From assembly GCF_018143015.1 (NCBI RefSeq), contig NC_054743.1, forward strand, positions 64,943,244 through 65,007,243: DNA of 64,000 bases, in the 5' to 3' direction. Under the pieces are notes generated by a model. The model searched no databases and was not told where the DNA came from. It saw only the letters and a list, made by a program, of their open reading frames with translations. Origin of the DNA: Lytechinus variegatus (Eukaryota > Echinodermata > Echinoidea > Temnopleuroida > Toxopneustidae). The translations under genes and the position numbers were made by a program. Positions 20,936 through 32,327 of this stretch are shown here, one piece after another. Numbering within the stretch: the stretch's first letter is position 1; the number at the start of each line of letters is the position of its first letter.

Positions 20936-22531
20936 AAGGCCCTGTGAAGAGGGGGTGCTGGGGTATGAAGCACCCCAATATTTCCTTGGGGATGCTGCGT
21001 GTATTATTCTCCATAGCCGGGCAGCATCCCAGGTATTCTGGAAGATGTGTAAAAATTGAAATATTATGTAACCAAAACGACCTTCATTTTTTTAGTCTTG
21101 TTCCCCTTTTTTTGCGTTTCAGATTTTCACGGGAATAATTTAATTAGGCCTATACCTCCAGTTTGCATGTAGTGAAAACCTTTGCTTTTCCAGTTAACAT
21201 CAGCACTCCCACTAAATATTTTCCCCATGGCCCTGAGAATGATATGAATATTGTTGGGAAGAAAAGATGATGTATTTTTTTATATTCTTCGTTTCCATGT
21301 TTTACCTTTTCTTTTCTTTATTTCACTGACACCATAGAACCTTGGTTTTCCCCACCAATGACGTATAATTGCTGTGCTGTCTCCTCTTCTGATATAAGAG
21401 ATAACAATGTTTTGTTGACTTTTTGTTCCCTGTAGCAGCTCCCGATGTACCTTAACCCTCCCCCCCCAAAAAAAAAAGGATAAGAGGGGAGGGGTGCATG
21501 CATTTCAAGACTGCATAACAAACCGTGGTACAGCCAAAGATATAATTTTAATTATTATAATTATATTCTATTATTAGATATAATGGTGCTAAAAGGTTGG
21601 TGACCCCCACCCAAAAATGAACATTTCTAAAAGTACTCACGTTCTGCCGTATTATAGATATTCAATTGTGAAATCAGATTATAAAATCAGTGTTGTTGAC
21701 TACATTTAACACTCTAAAAAAGTTTGATTAAAAATATTGGTAGAAAGGGAACAAGCATGTTTGCTGCATATCCTTTTCCCTCTTGGGTTAATGCAAGTTT
21801 AAAAGACAAGTGCGATGTCACTTTCCCTTTGATGGACTATATAACCCCCCCCCCAAAAAAAAAGTTTCTTTCTGCTTTTTCTTATGGAAACTCTTTATAC
21901 ATGATGCATTCTTTAAAAATCTGTATTACATGCCCTCCTATAGAAAGAGAACATGATCTACTGATAGATGTGATAAAAGAGGCGATTTAAGTGAAATATA
22001 TACAAAGTATTTATTGGTGAGAGTCGTTTACAAGTGACATCACACATCTTCGTCGCATTGCCAATGAGAGGGTCTCCATAGCATTAGTGATCGCAATATT
22101 CAAATGCACATAACTTTCTCATTATTTGTCCGATAATTCTCAAACTTTCGTTGATCTGTTTATTTGATTTTTCTGTTTTCACACAAGCTATCTTGTTCCT
22201 AAGGTTTCATTCTCCTTTAACTGTTTGTAGAGTGAGATTGCTACTCCGCCCATTTTCTTCTCCAGTGTAATACGTCATTCAAATGCCTAGTCACGTATTA
22301 AAGAACACTATTCACCCCCATTTCGAGAGCGAACATTATCATGATTATGGAGATAATTAACGGGGTGTCGATTGCTTATAACTGCCAACTAATTCTTTAC
22401 ACCGGAGACATTTTATCTTGCCAATTTCATCTTTGAATAAACAAAATCGTTGTCCCTTGTGCATGGGCAGTTACATTGTGAATATCAAATGATGTCTCCT
22501 TCGTCTCTATAAGGATTTAAAGAAACTGCCA
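20936..22531. other. Intergenic, unassigned
   Basis: The phrase CCACCAATGACGTAT at about 21352 also occurs at 19132, so a short unknown repeat is shared. The tail at 22010-22220 (AACTTTCTCATTATTTGTCC, ending CTCCTTTAA) looks like one half of a TTAA-type MITE. No gene recognised. Confidence 0.4.
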
Positions 22532-22773
22532 CACTGCAAAAACTCAGGTGTTGATTTAACACCAGCCCGGCGATAATGTCCTCACCAGAGAATTATTAAA
22601 ACAACGCCAGTTTAGAATCAAACCGATCTTGTTTTAATACTTCTTGGTATTGTATAAATACCTATATATCTGGTGTTAGACCAAAACCAAACTGGTGTAG
22701 TTTAACACATCTCTGGTGTGGACATAAATAGATTCCGGGCTGGTGTTAAATTAAAACCGGTGTTTTTGCAGTG
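22532..22773. mobile_element. CACTA-like MITE
   Basis: The ends CACTGCAAAAACTCAGGTGT and TTTTTGCAGTG are inverted repeats, with inner matches AACACCAGCCCGG / CCGGGCTGGTGTT. A 2-bp CA duplication flanks it. 242 bp, non-coding. Confidence 0.85.
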
Positions 22774-24917
22774 CACCTCCGTGTACAGTAGACACCCCTT
22801 GTGAATAAAACAAATAAATAATGTTTTGAGATTGTTTGGACTAAAAGATCACCTCCACATAATATATCTCTGTTTGGGTCACACATTATTTCATGTGTTA
22901 AGGAGAAAAGCGAAATGCCCGATCTCAACCACCCGAGTTGAAATATTCGACCACTGAATATATCTTATATTTGGGGATTTGAATATTTTTATTTTCTTCT
23001 CTCTATTACGATAAGCAGGAAGAAAGTGCTTTATTTTCGTTCGTTGCACTTCGAAATCTGAAAATGATTTTGATGGCTAAGTTATCTGGCTCAACGATTG
23101 GAAAATTATTTCCTATCAAAGTACATTGTACATCTTTTTTTCAGTTGTTATTGAAATAAAAAGAAAAAAAAGTTTCTTGATTTCTTATTATTTTCGACTA
23201 TCAGTGATTCAGAAATAGCTCAAACCAAATTTTAGATTTTTTAGTAGTCATTGAATTAAAATTACCGATGCAAGACCAATAAAACATTAAAAACTAAATG
23301 GAAACGGGGGTCAACTTTAATTCACAAACTCTGACAAAATCACAAAGGAAAACAGTTTTAAAATCTATCTTGAAGACTTTATTTTAATTTCATAGTATTA
23401 TTTACATGTATGCTTTACATTGGCAACACTTGAACTAAAAGAAGCCAAATAACATAAGGTAAATACTTAAGAGGGTATATAGGGACGGTGTTATTGAAAA
23501 GCAGTGTTTGTATTACAAATTCTTAACATTTTTTTATTGTATAGCGCCATCAGTTGCTCGAAGACAAATATCATTACTATGGCATTCATTATGGTTTACA
23601 CAGTAAAGTGCCGTTTGAAAATTCATACAATGCTCTCTTTAAAATCTTAAACAACAAAGTTCAATATCTGATACTTAATCTTCAATAAATTAAGCAATTA
23701 ATGGATGTTTAAACTGTTTAAACAAATTCTGTTTAGTTCATACAGTATTAAACAACATTTTACGGCATCGGCTACCCATAGTAAAACCACAACTTGCAGA
23801 GTTTAAATTAAACCAGATTTTTTTACAGTGAGCAAAAAAAAAGTAGCCCCTGAAAGTTGTTTTATGAAGTTATCCCCTGTTCCACTGTTATCCCTTCTCT
23901 TTCTTTTCTCCCCCCCTCTCCCTCTCCCCACTCTCTTTTGATCGTGTGACTGCCCCTCTGCCTTTGTCGCACCATCATTGACTATACATGTACATTTATG
24001 TAGATTTCATCAAAATTAATTTAATGTAACCACAAATAGAACAGGAGTATACATGTAGCAGGGGTGCTGAGAGAACAGTTTTCAGAACTGAAGTGGCTTC
24101 CCTGGGTAAATAAACCTATATTATCATTATTATTATCATGCAAATGTTTGGCCCTTACCAAAGTTGAAGTTCTGTCAACACTAGTATCAATAAATAAAAC
24201 TTTGATGATCACATAAAAATAATATCCCAGGTGGATTGTCTTTTCCTATAACAAGTTTAAAGGTGACAAGGTTCTGAAAATTAAAGAGCGATCCCTTGAA
24301 ATTACTGGTGTACAAAAAAAACTTAAAACATGAGATAAGAATATAATAAACAGTCTGAAATAAAGCAATGAAAACTAAAGAGTTCAATAGAGAAAAAAGA
24401 TAAATGAGGGAAGTACTAACATGTCTAAAATAGGGGGGTAAAATGCTTTCACATTATGATTGAATCAACTACACAAAAGTAACTGACGGTATTTAAAAAA
24501 AATATCCAGAAATCTATATTCCTCTGTTATTATTAAGCTGTCTATAAAAAAAAGTGATTTTTTTCAAAATCACACTGAAATATGAACGTTTTATAATTTC
24601 AAGGTAATTCTAAAGTGTATATCATCCATTTAATTGGATCTTTTCCCAACATGTGTATATCATAATAGTCTACAGCCAATTTTTTGGACCCTGTACTTTG
24701 TTAATGACAATTTGTGCTGAAAGGAAAACAGCCTGCTTAAAAGAGTATGTTTGGTCAGACTACATAAACAGCACATAAATTTGTTTCATGTTTCCCAATG
24801 GACATGTGCCCATATTAAAAAAAAAAAAAATGATTTACTTTTAAAGCTACATGCACATGTAAAAATCTGCAAGCACATTAATACTCATATTTGACACTTC
24901 AACTAATCGCATACATT
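22774..24917. other. Intergenic, unassigned
   Basis: AT-rich. ACCAGATTTTTTTACAGTG near 23830 looks like one end of another CACTA-like element, but I could not place its partner. No coding exon seen. Confidence 0.45.
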
Positions 24918-25368
24918 CGTAATTCCGAAGCTTCGTTATTCCGAAGGTTCGGATATTCTGAAGGTTCGTTAGTCCAAAAACGAAATGAGGTTAATCATTC
25001 CCAAGATTCGTTTGTCCGAAAACGAAATGATTAAGGAACCTTATTTCGTTTTCGGACTAACGAACCTTTGAAACAACAAACCTTATTTCGTTTTCAGATT
25101 AACGAACCTTCGGAACAATGAACCTTATTTCGTTTTCGGATTAACGAACCTTCGGAACAATGAACCTAATTTTGTTTTCTGATTAACGAACCTTCGGAAC
25201 ATCGAACCTTATTTCGTTTTCGGATTATCGAACCTTCGGAATAACGCCACAAGTGTTCGGATAAACAAACCCTTTTACGTTTTTGGATTAACGAACATCG
25301 AGGTATAGGCAAATTACGTGCTTTGGAATTACGAACCTTCGGAATTTCGAACATTCAGAATTACGAAG
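24918..25368. repeat. Palindromic tandem array of 'TTCGGAACAATGAACCTTAT' units
   Basis: About eight ~45-50-bp units combine ACGAACCTTCGGAA with CCTTATTTCGTTTTCGGA. The left part is in the opposite orientation (CCGAAGGTTCG), and the outer ends TTCGTAATTCCGAAG and ATTCAGAATTACGAA mirror each other. The whole is a symmetrical inverted repeat filled with shorter dyads. Confidence 0.85.
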
Positions 25369-27250
25369 TGTAACCTAAACTAATAACAGGTCTAGAGTAA
25401 AGACCAGACTCCAGAGACTGTGTCAAATAAGATAGAGAGCCAGCCACAAATAGTGAATCTAGTCTCACTAATTCAGACTCTGTATCCTGCACTAGGTGAA
25501 TTGCAAAAACCATGGGTCTGTGCCTGCAGACTACGTGTAGTTAGTGTCAATCAATGAAATGCTGCCATAATATGGGATCATACATTAAAGGTTATAAGTA
25601 ACTGGGCTGTTTTAAGAATAAGGCCCATTAACAACAAAAACAAAAAACCCTCAGATTAATGGACCATTAATTTGTTATCAGCTAATGACAAAAACAAGGT
25701 CCTCTAAGAAAAAATGAATAGATTTAATCCACTCTGCATGCATTATTCATTGCTCTGTCTGGAAAACCTCCAGCATATCCATTTGGTATTTAAGAACAAC
25801 ATTATTGCAAAATATTTTGGGAGCACAGATGTCTGTTTGACCTAGGAGAATTCGACTTTAGAAGAGGTATATCTATATGTTCTGTATTTAAAAATTGTTT
25901 TGACGTGGGAAAAAATTACACTTAATATGAAGGTTGACTTTAGTCATGTTCATAACGTAGAATGAACTATGTATGAATATTTACTCGCCTTGTACCACAC
26001 TGGCGTTGTAGCAAATGTTAATACCAGGCTTTTTTTCTGCTGAAGTAGCTGAACTGTGTCGCACCATGCCCTAACAAGTCTTAACCTTTCATTTCTGTGA
26101 AGGCGACTGAATGTTTACATAATGTTTTAATGCTTGCACATATATGTTTGCATAATAATCAGTCTGTTTATTTAAAAATTCACAAAACTGAATGTGACTG
26201 CACATAATTGTTTTATCATACAGTCTAATTCTATTTCAATATAACAGTTTGGTTCAGACTTTAGAGTGCTTCCAAAGTTGAATCATAAAATGAAATTTTC
26301 CATCAATAAAAAAGCACAGCCTAAATACACTATAAAGAAGGTTGGCATCAGTAGGGTCATATTCTATATGTGTTAAAAATCTTTTCCATATAATTGCTGA
26401 AAGGATCTAAAAATGTAAAAATTTGCAAAAAAGAACATTCCCAGTTAGACTCTATGAAAGATTGACCCTGCATTTAATAGTTTACCTCCTTGAAATGTGT
26501 GTGAAACGTCTGATTAAGTCAGACTTATTAGGCCTTGTTGATCTGCTAGACATATGTTTACATGCTTTTTTTTATTCTGAATTTTTTTCTGAAAAACAGA
26601 AAATATGGTCCCTATTGAGATTCAAAAATAATGTTTCCCTGACTCCATGAAAACATGCCAAGTGGAGCCTGACATGGCAGTAAATAATGTATGCTCACTG
26701 GAAGAAAACATTTGTGACACATCAGGAATATACTTATAATGCCATGTTTTACTGAGTATATTGACTGAAAAGACTTATGTAGGTTGAGTGGGTAAGAGAT
26801 CCAGTAAAGTATCTTGGCAATAAGAAACTCATCCACAAAGCAATGGCACTCAAGTATCATATTGGCAATCAATGTCTTTTAGGGATATTTGTTCAATCAA
26901 ACATTTTTGACATACCCGGTGATTAAAATAAATTCAAACAGTGTGACTAACTTATGATTTTTTTTTTAAGATTGTGACCAATAGAAGTGATTGCTTATAA
27001 AATCCTTCAATTGCATGGCTCCATCTCCGGTTAAAAACAATCTTTTTAATTCCACATAATGTCATACTTGCAAGTAACAAAAAAAATCATCATCACCATT
27101 TAATATCATTATAAAAATGTGATACTTTGCTGATTATAAACAATATTGTAAGATTGTCATATAGGCCTGCATGTCATTTTTTAAAATCGTCTTAAATACA
27201 TTCCATTGTCCAATTTAATAAATAGCAGCAATATTTGGTAAAAAAAAAAT

Positions 27251-27292
27251 CACAGAAAGTTAAAATTTTGAACCACAAGATTAACTTTCTGT
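27251..27292. repeat. Short hairpin
   Basis: CACAGAAAGTTAA and TTAACTTTCTGTG are perfect reverse complements around a 16-bp loop. Confidence 0.75.
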
Positions 27293-27504
27293 GGCATAAC
27301 ATGTTTAAAATATATGATTTTGAGAAATAAAAAAGGTGTTGTTAATGAGGAATGACTTATTTTTTTATGCTATCATTATGATCATTGTACTGTTAGTATA
27401 TTATTCTTTGGGGTGGTCAAGGGACATAATGAAGTTACATAATCTTTTTATCAAAGTGGCAAGCAAAGCCAATGTAATCTAAATTAGACCCTCTACAAGT
27501 TTGA

Positions 27505-27561
27505 TAAAATCATGATACAAAATTTCACACATCAAGTGTGAAATTTTGTATCATGATTTTA
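27505..27561. repeat. Perfect 26-bp-arm hairpin
   Basis: The arms 27505-27530 and 27536-27561 are exact reverse complements (TAAAATCATGATACAAAATT... with ...AATTTTGTATCATGATTTTA) around the 5-base loop ATCAA. Its origin is unknown. A recent tiny MITE or a small-RNA precursor are both possible. Confidence 0.85.
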
Positions 27562-28253
27562 TTAAAAATAAAAACAGAAGCAGGTTTTTCACTTTGGATT
27601 GGTGACATGTATCTATAACATTTTAGGAGCCAAGGATACAACTTACATGCAGTCCAAAAATAGTGCATGTAAACAACTGGCAAAATAATCTACATGTAGG
27701 ATTGCCCCATTTCCACTAAAAAGGATGTTTATATTATTTATTATTATATTATAGGCCTAAATTGAAAAGTTTACTGAAGAAATCTATTTTTTTTTTCAGC
27801 CTTGACCAATGTCATCTACTCAACAAAGATTGTGGGTGTAAATCATTTAATGAAGCACCATTCATTGGAGGTCATGAATTGGATTCAGTTTAATCCTGGG
27901 TAAAGTTATCCGGGATTATGCTACATTTACAAAGGGTGTTTCTAAAAGCAGGTTTTAAAACACTGGGACAGACTAGATCCTGGAATATATTCATGCTAAT
28001 ATAGCCAAGTTGACTTCTCAGTTAAATTTGATCACATTGTTCACTAACAAGCCACCTTAATAAAAAACATTCAATTACATGTACAGCTTTCAATGAAGAG
28101 TTGTGCTTTTCAGAAGTATGTACATGTACAGGTATAAAGCTACATCTTTCTTTGGTAAGTTTGCTTGGGTTAAAAAAAAAAAAATCTTGTCACAGATTTT
28201 CACTAACAAATTTGTTCTCAATCAGCAAGGCACAAGGTTTTCAGTGTCTTTAA

Positions 28254-28836
28254 AGGTCAAGTCCACCTCAGAAAAATCTTGATTTGAATCAATAGAGAAA
28301 AATTAGACAAGCACAATGCTGAAAATTTCATCAAAATCGGATGTAAAATAAGAAAGTTATGACATTTCAAAGTTTCGCTTATTTTTAACAAAATAGTAAT
28401 ATGAACGAGCCAGTTACATTCAAATGAGAGAGTTGATGTCACTCACTCACTTTTTCTTTTGTTCTTTATTGTTTCAATTATACAATATTTCAATTTTTTA
28501 CAAATTTGACGATTAGGACCTCCTTGCCTGAAGCACAAAATGTTAAAATAATGGAATTCCACAAGTTCAGGGAGGAATGAAACTTCATCTCATTGACAAT
28601 TACAAGAAAATCAAAATATTTCATATAATACAATACAAAAGAAATAGTGAGTGAGTGATGTCATCAGTTTCCTCATTTGCACACCGACCGAGATGTGCAT
28701 ATAACTGTTTTGTGAAATGAGGCGAAACCTAAAAATGTCATGGCTTTCTTATTTTACATCCGATTTTGATGAAATTTTCAGTGTTATGCTTGTTGAATAT
28801 TTCTCTTTTTATTCAAATCAAGTTTTTGTTGAGGTA
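28254..28836. mobile_element. TTAA-flanked MITE, 'AGGTCAAGTCCACC' family, copy 1
   Basis: TTAA precedes AGGTCAAGTCCACCTCAG. The ~180-bp arms include AAAATTTCATCAAAATCGGA and AAGAAAGTTATGACATTT, returning inverted (TCCGATTTTGATGAAATTTT) before the right end, which has decayed at about 28836. Further copies: 35201, 40723, 44141, 53689. Confidence 0.85.
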
Positions 28837-29447
28837 TGAGAAAATCTCTGACAAGTTTATTCAGGACACACTGTCACGCTTCCTTTGTGTAACAAATAAT
28901 TAACTTTTGTCTGATACAATACATGCAAGAGAACTCTGAAGAGGAAGACACTCATTAGACCATTTCATTATGTAATTAAAAATGATGTCAATTTCACAAT
29001 TACAGTGTATAATACTACAATGTTGAAAAAGGGCTCAGCTGCCAACCAAAATATTTTTTTCATGGTAGTTTACATACATGTAATGGCACATTTTGCAATA
29101 ATTGTAAATCCGTAAAAACCGACACCCAGGCTTCAGAGAAGCTATAGAAAGAAAACCAGCAAAAAATGTAAATGAAAAACAACAAAGTGCAAGAAATACT
29201 GTATTAAAGTGTAATTGTCATTATGCAATCGCTGCATGTGGCCCCTATCTTTGTTTGCAATAAACCACGACCTCGGCTTGAAGACAAGCCAAGCAATAGT
29301 AGAATTTTGACACCAATGTAGGATTAGTAGCTTGCTTACATCTAAAAATCATCAAATTTCAGATTAAAAATCAAAGGATATTGACAACTTATTTCAGATT
29401 AATTTAATGATTCTGTAAACAGCTGCCAAATCATGATTTGCCTGCCC

Positions 29448-29453
29448 TTTATT
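29448..29453 (-). terminator. Candidate FAM162 poly(A) signal
   Basis: AATAAA on the minus strand, 309 bp downstream of the FAM162 stop codon. It is the first canonical signal I see there. Confidence 0.4.
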
Positions 29454-29761
29454 AAGTGGAATACTATAAAAGCATTGCCCAGGGCATGGGGTAAGACTGC
29501 ACCTCCTTCTGAAATCTGATGCTAACTGATGGCCTTTTGTGACGCTTGTTAATCAGATCAAACTTTCAGGATTTTCTTTCTTTGTAATATTTTATGAAGT
29601 GGAAATTTAGCCATTTATGCAGTGTTCTGGAAAGAGGCGCCCTTTTCCCCCTGGTTACGTCACTTCAAATAAAGGTAAAAGCATTTCATCTTTTGCTCAT
29701 AACTGGGCAAGACTAAGAGCTCTTGAACCGTTTGGGCAGTTTTAAACAGAAGTCAACCTAC

Positions 29762-29954
29762 TCAGTCTTTGTTCTCTTGCAGTTTGTAGTGTTGCGGGTG
29801 TCGACGCATGTTGTGGTCCGCTAAGGTTTCGCCCGTGCCTGCTCTTCGATGGCCTCGATAGATCATGAGCCCGCAGCCAAACATGGTCAGGAATCCGATG
29901 AAGATGTTGGTATACACACGGAACTTGTTCCTTGTGGAATTCAACAGGTGAACA
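29762..29954 (-). CDS. FAM162: FAM162 coding exon 3
   Basis: Acceptor TTTTTTTTTCACAG, 63 full codons ending HYKLQENKD and TGA. Holds the NKFRV motif, the membrane segment and the conserved GETL. Confidence 0.9.
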
Positions 29955-31515
29955 CTGTGAAAAAAAAATTAAAGGGAGGTTTATGAGCATTAAAAGATTT
30001 TCATCACTACAAATATTGAAAAATTGCATTAAATTGAGCAGTCTAGTTTCCAGATCTATCACTGTTTCTATCTACATTCAACTAAATAAATTGTGCCAGC
30101 ATGCTGACAATCAAATGTATTAGAATTTATATTCTAAAATGACATTCACCAGAGTCCGGAGGGATATTAAAAGTTGACCTGTGGGGCCGGATGGGGGGGG
30201 GGCATAGGCGGCGGATTTATGGGGGGACATGTCCCCCCCTAAATTTTAGGTGGGGGGGACGGTAAATTTTGATAACTTTTTTTTTTGCTTGTCAATTTTT
30301 TCCGTGCGTCCCCCCTCTAAATTCACGTGGACCCCCCTGAAACGTGTGTTGTCCTCCCCTAAAATTTCGGTTGATGACCTTTTTTTTTTTTTTTTTGCTT
30401 GGTTGTCAACAATTTTTGGGGCGCTTGTCCAATTTTTTACATGTGTCCATCCCAAAATTTCAGGTGGACACCCCCTAAATGTTTTGGCTTCCGCCGCCAA
30501 TGTGGGGGGGGGGGGGGTAGCTGCATAGAAGTTTTTTGTGGAGCAAGAAAAAATAAGTACCAATATACACATTACAAAGCAAACATAATCCTCCTTCCTC
30601 TCCTCGAACTCTTCTTTTTCTCCATCCCATTTTTCTTTAGTAGATTATACTTACGAGACAAGTTCTGGCACTTCTCCTACATTCTTATACTTTCCAAAGT
30701 AAACGAGGAGACGCTTATCAAAACCAGATGCAACTCTAGCATTAAAGTGTTCATGCTGTTGATTGCTTGCAACTGCGATTTAAAATGAAAGAACAAAAAA
30801 TTAAAGGTCATATAATTATGAACACTAAGAGGATACAAATCAACACAAGCAAGAAATAAACAAAACAAAAACAGAATCTATTACAGACGGTAAAGTCCAC
30901 ATATAATTAGACTGGTCTATCAAAGTTACAATCATTGTGATCATTTAGGCCTACATATATTTCAAATAACATTAACAACAAGTTAATTTACAAAGTTGAG
31001 TTACCTTTAAAAAGTGAAATGTATTGGGTCTTAACTTTTTAAGTCAAATATGAATTATGATCGTGTACTTTATGAGAAATTTGGGCAGGCCATGTGGGAT
31101 CATGAAATAGAATTAACTCTTAAAATTTTACATCAGCAGGGCAGTAAAATGTTATTAAACAAAAAGAATGAAATGGAGTTGCTTGCCAATTACCAATAGG
31201 CCTATCAGTTTAAACCCTAAACATAAAAAAATCACCTTGCTGTACTTTCTCTGGGGTTCTGCTAGTTTTTCCGTCAACTTCAATATCTTTATTGGTTTTA
31301 TCACAAAACAATCTTTTGCTAGTTTGGCGAGAAGAAAGGTCACTGCCGTGCTGTCTGCCAGCAGCCATCTGCTTACTTCCTGTGAGACCGAGGCTATTCT
31401 TAGACATGGGCAATGATGACAGTTTTCTCAAGCTTTGGTCGGACGACATGTTGATCCCTCGTTGAAACAGTGTCATCACTGCTCTGCTGCTTCTTCGTAT
31501 ATGACACGCTTGCAT
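29762..31515 (-). CDS. FAM162: FAM162-family (UPF0389) mitochondrial membrane protein, complete (3 coding exons)
   Basis: Exons 31236-31515, 30655-30772 and 29762-29954 join in frame (phases 1 and 2) to give 196 residues. The N-terminal 20 residues are Arg/Ser-rich with no acidic residue (MQACHIRRSSRAVMTLFQRG), like a mitochondrial presequence. The middle (FDKRLLVYFGKYKNVGEVPE) and the C-terminal part (STRNKFRVYTNIFIGFLTMF, then GCGLMIYRGHRRA and GETL) match the human FAM162A pattern as I recall it (WQKKILIWSGRFK, EIPETVS, NKMRV, VGC, GKKAAQRHETL). One membrane segment spans VYTNIFIGFLTMFGCGLMIY. In mammals FAM162A is a mitochondrial protein linked to hypoxia-induced cell death; whether that holds here is unknown. 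Human FAM162A has 154 residues, so the N-terminus here is longer. The gene is divergent from MRPS9 and may share its promoter. Confidence 0.85.
30180..30530. repeat. Poly-G/C bounded MITE remnant in FAM162 intron 2
   Basis: GGCGGCGGATTTATGGGGGG at the left is mirrored by CTTCCGCCGCCAATGTGGGG at the right, with several GACCCCC / GGTGGACACC pieces inside. A decayed hAT-like MITE is likely; no clear target duplication. Confidence 0.5.
30655..30772 (-). CDS. FAM162: FAM162 coding exon 2
   Basis: Acceptor TTTAAATCGCAG, 38 full codons (ASNQQHEHFNARVASGF then DKRLLVYFGKYK), donor TCTC|GTAAGT. Contains the conserved FGKYK...EVPE core. Confidence 0.88.
31236..31515 (-). CDS. FAM162: FAM162 coding exon 1
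   Basis: 93 codons plus one base, from the ATG at 31515 to ...TPEKVQQ, donor CAAG|GTGATT. It encodes the presequence and a poorly conserved Ser/Lys-rich stretch. A second in-frame Met follows at residue 15. Confidence 0.75.
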
Positions 31516-32237
31516 TTTCGTTGTTGTTTTATTTCTTTCACTGAATTATAAATATAAGATTGATAAATGACGAGGCAAACAAATTTCCAAATCTATCGTT
31601 AGTACTCAAACTCAAAGTCAAAGTACTAAGTAAATTCTCAATTTTGTGACTTAGATAGATTCTCTTTTATTAGTAAAAAGTTTGAAGTGACTGAGTGACA
31701 GCCAAAGCAAGCGTCACCAAGATTTATGTCTTGCGATGCGGCAGGGCTCGTCGTCTGCTGATGATAACCAAGTCCAAAATGACCAAAATCCAAATCATGA
31801 AAATTTACAAGATTCTGTCACTCAAAGGCATGACCGGTTGTTAGACTGTAGATCTATTTCACATTCAACAATCACAAGCCAAGTACATCATGTGTGGCCT
31901 ATAAAAGCTCAAGTCTTCGAATGGTTCTGATAATACAGTAGAAACAATTTGGCAGAAAAGCAGTGGTCATAAACAAATCGACGCTCATTTCTGCACGTAG
32001 CGAAATCCCAGGCCAAGGTCGTCCATTACATGCGCCAGTGCATGTTGCCAATTTTTTTTTTTTTTTCCATTTAATTATTTATTAGTTTTGCAATCAAAAA
32101 ACAAAATAAATCATTTCGATAGTATTTTATATCTTTACTATTATATAAAACGGGAAAATCTCATATTTTCAAAAATAATTATTTATTAATTAATGCAAAA
32201 GTTACAAGTGTTCCTGTACAAGGATGTATAATTCAAG
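31516..32237. promoter_or_regulatory. Bidirectional promoter region between FAM162 and MRPS9
   Basis: Only 722 bp separate the two start codons, which point away from each other. The stretch must hold both 5' UTRs and promoters. CG-containing segments lie at about 31725-31765 and 31980-32035. No TATA box can be assigned with confidence. Both products are mitochondrial, so co-regulation is plausible but inferred. Confidence 0.5.
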
Positions 32238-32327
32238 ATGGCAGCTCACTGTGCTTGCCATGTTTTCGGAGTTTACAGATTCAGTGGCAAGTTATTGCGA
32301 GTATCGAGCCATTGCCGTGCCTTGCGG
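32238..32327 (+). CDS. MRPS9: MRPS9 exon 1 (coding part)
   Basis: 30 codons, [15 protein letters not shown]...CRALR, donor GCGG|GTTAGT, phase 0. The upstream context CAAGATGG supports this ATG. Confidence 0.9.

Larger units (their letters stand above)
25369..28253. other. Intergenic, mostly plain; two short hairpins
   Basis: AT-rich sequence downstream of FAM162, with no exon recognised. Hairpins at 27251-27292 and 27505-27561 are listed separately. Confidence 0.5.

Noticed and set aside
21709-23833. A single ~2.1-kb CACTA element from CACTCTAAAAAA to TTTTTACAGTG
   Set aside because: The two ends do not match beyond a few bases and no duplication was found; the A/T-rich similarity could be chance.
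24918-25368. CRISPR-like regular repeats
   Set aside because: Eukaryotic nuclear sequence, units diverged, no unique spacers and no cas genes; it is a palindromic minisatellite.
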